Below are positions 61,198-64,000 of a stretch of DNA of 64,000 nt, in pieces. The first letter of the stretch is position 1; every line of letters starts with the position of its first letter. The translations under genes were made by a program, and so were the position numbers. The DNA is from Sulfurihydrogenibium subterraneum DSM 15120. GTDB taxonomy: Bacteria; Aquificota; Aquificia; Aquificales; Hydrogenothermaceae. The notes under the pieces are model-generated. The model was not told the DNA's origin. It did no database searches and saw only the letters and a program-made list of their open reading frames with translations. The stretch spans positions 310,001 to 374,000 of the forward strand of contig NZ_JHUV01000008.1 of the NCBI RefSeq assembly GCF_000619805.1. The letters are read 5' to 3'.

Positions 61198-62280
61198 ATG
61201 GACTATCAAAAAGAATTACAAAAAATTAGAAAAGAGATCGATAATATAGACCAAACCATATTACAACTTCTAAATAAAAGAGCTTTACTTGCAAAACAAG
61301 TAGGAGAGATAAAGAAAAAGAACAACCTTCCTATATTCGTTCCAACAAGAGAAAAAGAAATTTTTGAAAGATTAGAAAAGTTAAATACAGGACCCCTTTC
61401 AAACGATGTAATAAAACATATCTTTAGAGAGATTATATCTGCGTGTAGAAGTGTAGAAGAAAACATAAAAGTTGCTTACCTTGGACCAAAGGCTACATTT
61501 ACCCATCAAGCAAGTTTAAAGTACTTTGGAAGCAGTGTTGAACACATCCCGGTTTCAACTATAAAAGATGTCTTTGAAGAGATAGCTAAGAAAAAAGTAA
61601 ACTACGGCGTTGTCCCAGTTGAAAACACGATAGAAGGTGTTGTTAACTACACCCTTGATATGTTTTTAGACTATGATTTAAAGATAATCGGAGAGGTTAT
61701 ATTAGAAATATCCCTTCATTTAATGAGTATAAACCCAAACATAAACGAAATCCAGAGAATATACAGCCATAAGTTTGCAATAGCAGAATGTAGAGATTGG
61801 CTACAAAAGAACATGCCTAATGCCCAAATAATAGAAGTAGAAAGTACTGCAAAAGCAGCAGAGATGGCAAGAGATGACTATGAATCTGCAGCCATAGCAA
61901 GCGAATCAGCTGCAACAGTTTACGGACTTCACATCTTAGAAAGAAAGATAGATAAACATTTATACAACTATACAAGATTTTTAATCATAGGAAATGAGAT
62001 ACCACAACCTACAGGAAAAGACAAAACAACCTTTATCTTTTCTGTAAAAAATCAGGTAGGAGCTCTCTACAAGGCATTAGAGCCTTTCTACAAAAATCAG
62101 ATAAATATGACAAAAATTGAGTCAAGACCTTCAAAAAAAGAAGCATGGGATTACATATTCTTTACAGATATAGAAGGTCATATTGAAGATGAAAAAGTTT
62201 CTAAAACATTACAAGAGCTTAAAAACAATGTTCCATTTTTTAAAGTTTTAGGCTCTTATCCTAAAGCTCAGGATGTTTAG
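61198..62280 (+). CDS. pheA: bifunctional chorismate mutase/prephenate dehydratase
   Basis: This enzyme converts chorismate to phenylpyruvate on the way to phenylalanine. It has 360 residues: an AroQ chorismate mutase domain (residues 1-88, IDNIDQTILQLLNKRALLAK), a prephenate dehydratase domain (VAYLGPKATFTHQASLKYFG; GVVPVENTIEGVVNYTLDMF; YTRFLIIG) and a C-terminal ACT domain (TTFIFSVKNQVGALYKAL, with the ESRPSKK motif for Phe feedback). The end overlaps the convergent lptF/G gene by 20 nt. Confidence 0.97.
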   Translation: MDYQKELQKIRKEIDNIDQTILQLLNKRALLAKQVGEIKKKNNLPIFVPTREKEIFERLEKLNTGPLSNDVIKHIFREIISACRSVEENIKVAYLGPKATFTHQASLKYFGSSVEHIPVSTIKDVFEEIAKKKVNYGVVPVENTIEGVVNYTLDMFLDYDLKIIGEVILEISLHLMSINPNINEIQRIYSHKFAIAECRDWLQKNMPNAQIIEVESTAKAAEMARDDYESAAIASESAATVYGLHILERKIDKHLYNYTRFLIIGNEIPQPTGKDKTTFIFSVKNQVGALYKALEPFYKNQINMTKIESRPSKKEAWDYIFFTDIEGHIEDEKVSKTLQELKNNVPFFKVLGSYPKAQDV

Positions 62281-63328
62281 TTTTAAACATTAAGTAAAAT
62301 CCTACTAATAAAAATAAAATATCAAAAGAAAATATAAAGTAGTATGGTATATTCCCAACTGAAGCTATAGCAGATACTATTGATGTTCCGTACCAGTATA
62401 GCACTGTAGATAAAAAGCCAGCTAAGACTATAAACTTATTTTTTCTCCATATAAAACCAACTGCAAAAACAGTTAAAACAAAAGGAGATATTACAGTTGC
62501 AAGCTTTTGATAAAATTTACTCCAAAAATAAGATGCATCGTATCCATAGTTTTGGGCTATTTTTGCAACTTTATAAAGTTGAGTGATAGATACAGGTTTT
62601 TTTTCTTTAATAAGTTTTTTTATCTTATCTGGGTCAATACTTACATATACTCTCTTTTCATCAAAATTATTCACTTTTACATCTTCTATGTACTTTACAA
62701 TAATCTCTCTTCCTTTAAAAAGGATTAAGCTATTTGGCTCTACTTTAAAACTTTCAGCTTCCCATCTATTAGTAGGTAAAAAGTTATCATCCATTTTTAT
62801 CAGAACTATCTCTTTCCCAACTGTTTTTTCTAAATCAAAAAAATCAAAATATATAAAATTTTTTTCATCTAATTTAAGCCAAAGATTGTAAGCTATAGCC
62901 TTTTCATCCTCTAAAGGCTGATTTTTTAGCTTTTGATAAGTTTCTATATAAATTTTGTTTGATTTAGGCATTAAGAGCTCAAGATTTAAAATCTGTAAAA
63001 AAGTTATAAAAATTGAGAAAATTATTATCCTGTTAGATATGTAGTTTATAGGTATACCGTTAAGCAGTATAGGGTAGATTTCCCTTGTTTTCACAATCTC
63101 ATTTACTACAACAAAAGCAGATATTATTAAAGAAATTGGAACTATGTAATAAAAATTCTCCGGGAGTTTTGCCAAAACATAAACTAATATTAAACTAAAA
63201 TCCTGAACTTTTGATTTTCTAAGAATTTCTATAAGTTCAACTAAAGCAGAAACTAAAGAGAAAGCTGGGAATATTATAAAGAAGTATACTGTAAGTTTTT
63301 GATATATATATCTATCTAATATTCTCAT
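62261..63328 (-). CDS. LptF/LptG-family lipopolysaccharide export permease
   Basis: LptF and LptG are the membrane parts of the ABC exporter that lifts LPS from the inner membrane. It has 355 residues with the family start MRILDRYIYQKLTVYFFIIF, three N-terminal helices, a periplasmic beta-jellyroll (about residues 130-240) and three C-terminal helices. It cannot be assigned to F or G alone. The gene is 9 bp downstream of mlaE. Confidence 0.9.
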   Translation of the reverse strand: MRILDRYIYQKLTVYFFIIFPAFSLVSALVELIEILRKSKVQDFSLILVYVLAKLPENFYYIVPISLIISAFVVVNEIVKTREIYPILLNGIPINYISNRIIIFSIFITFLQILNLELLMPKSNKIYIETYQKLKNQPLEDEKAIAYNLWLKLDEKNFIYFDFFDLEKTVGKEIVLIKMDDNFLPTNRWEAESFKVEPNSLILFKGREIIVKYIEDVKVNNFDEKRVYVSIDPDKIKKLIKEKKPVSITQLYKVAKIAQNYGYDASYFWSKFYQKLATVISPFVLTVFAVGFIWRKNKFIVLAGFLSTVLYWYGTSIVSAIASVGNIPYYFIFSFDILFLLVGFYLMFKTKHPEL

Positions 63329-63337
63329 TTGTTCTCA

Positions 63338-64000
63338 TTAGTAAATGAGAGCTGTTAAGAAGTAATCAAGTATCAGTATTAAAACAGAAGCAACTACCAC
63401 TGCTGTCGTTGTAGACCTTCCAACTCCTTCTGCTCCTCCCCTTGTGATATATCCAAAATAAGAGGTTATAGTAGTCAGTACAGCTCCAAATACTGCTGCC
63501 TTATAAAGTCCACCAAATATATCCTTTAACTCTGTGAAATCCTTTAATTTTTCCCAATACATATACTCATTTATCCCATATATGTAAACGGAGGTAAAAT
63601 AACCACCTATTACACCACTTACATAAGATAAAACAGTTAACGCAGGAACCATTACTATAGCAGCGATGAGCCTTGGAGAAACAAGATAACTAAATGGATT
63701 TACAGCCATAACTTCAAGGGCATCTATCTGCTCTGTTATTCTCATAGTACCGATATTTGCTGCAATTGCAGAACCAGACCTTGCAGTTACAAGAAGAGCA
63801 ACTAAAACTGGAGAAAGCTCCCTTGCCAAAGAAAGAGAAACGAGAGCACCCATCAAATACTCTGCGTTAAATTTATGAAATGTTGGATAAGTTTCAACAA
63901 CCAAAACACCACCGGTAAAAAAACCTGTTAAAATTATAAGTAAAGCGGCATTAACTCCTATATCTTCCATATATTTTAGTATATGTTTTAATTTTGGAAA
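63338..64000 (-). CDS. mlaE: MlaE-family ABC lipid-transport permease (5' end beyond the window)
   Basis: MlaE is the membrane permease of the MCE-type ABC lipid transporter. The reading frame is open to the window edge; it reads FPKLKHILKYMEDIGVNAAL, so the ATG at 63970 is probably internal, and the complete protein (usually 240-260 residues) begins outside. Visible signatures are ETYPTFHKFNAEYLMGALVS, LARELSPVLVALLVTARSGSAIAANIGTMRITEQIDALEVM and GYITRGGAEGVGRSTTTAVV (quoted in parts). Its MCE partner may be the MlaD-like protein at 48579-50129. Confidence 0.93.
   Translation of the reverse strand, partial: FPKLKHILKYMEDIGVNAALLIILTGFFTGGVLVVETYPTFHKFNAEYLMGALVSLSLARELSPVLVALLVTARSGSAIAANIGTMRITEQIDALEVMAVNPFSYLVSPRLIAAIVMVPALTVLSYVSGVIGGYFTSVYIYGINEYMYWEKLKDFTELKDIFGGLYKAAVFGAVLTTITSYFGYITRGGAEGVGRSTTTAVVVASVLILILDYFLTALIY

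Overview
The window is a dense, AT-rich bacterial chromosome segment with very short intergenic gaps and frequent TTG and GTG starts. It most resembles the Hydrogenothermaceae branch of the Aquificota, in particular Sulfurihydrogenibium. Three things support this: an ATP-citrate lyase pair (aclB-aclA) beside a monomeric isocitrate dehydrogenase, as expected for reverse TCA carbon fixation; a secreted alpha-carbonic anhydrase that from memory is nearly the same as the thermostable enzyme of Sulfurihydrogenibium sp. YO3AOP1; and a secreted DsrE-like sulfur protein with a porin. No mobile element, CRISPR array, rRNA or prophage was seen. It reads as a core-genome region.

Layout. 1-8 kb: partial uvrC, a GT39 membrane glycosyltransferase, then hemC, rodZ-like, ogg, rsmG, rluB-like and a GH15 glucoamylase. 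8-11 kb: queH-like, alpha-carbonic anhydrase, bioB. 11-19 kb: atpB, a Usp-fold protein, atpE, then rpmH-rnpA-yidD-yidC-mnmE, rho, rpmE, prfA and tRNA-Arg(ACG). 19-25 kb (minus strand): monomeric IDH, aclB, aclA. 25-34 kb: small conserved proteins, MFS and CPBP membrane proteins, gcvH, an ACT protein, def, tlyA, purS, purQ, a TlpA-like protein, and a minus-strand accC-MBL-nfo-tRNA-Arg(CCG) unit. 34-39.5 kb: pilB-pilT-pilC and mnmA. 39.5-42 kb: a regulatory region with three repeated 16-bp dyads and a sigma-54-like promoter in front of the DsrE-like protein and the porin. 42-51 kb (minus): a tolC-MFP-RND efflux operon, and 3-dehydroquinate synthase II, an unusual MlaD protein and a Crp-family regulator. 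51-57 kb (minus): thrC, a ubiquitin-like sulfur carrier, a NIL protein, a nucleotidyltransferase, ppx/gppA, mntA-hepT and uvrB. 57-64 kb: guaB, a hypothetical, pgk, suhB and pheA, then minus-strand lptF/G-like and partial mlaE.

The observations most worth following are: (1) rnpA is intact only if an A9 run containing the heptamer A AAA AAG is read with a -1 shift, or if the run is one base short; (2) the three-dyad plus sigma-54-like control region before the DsrE/porin pair; (3) the thrC, sulfur-carrier (ending GGNK) and NIL operon, which may be a carrier-dependent sulfur transfer route; (4) a Usp-like gene between atpB and atpE; (5) a heavily structured leader before aclB; (6) an MCE protein that appears to be fused to an outer-membrane-type barrel; (7) a tRNA-Arg gene overlapped at both ends by convergent protein genes.
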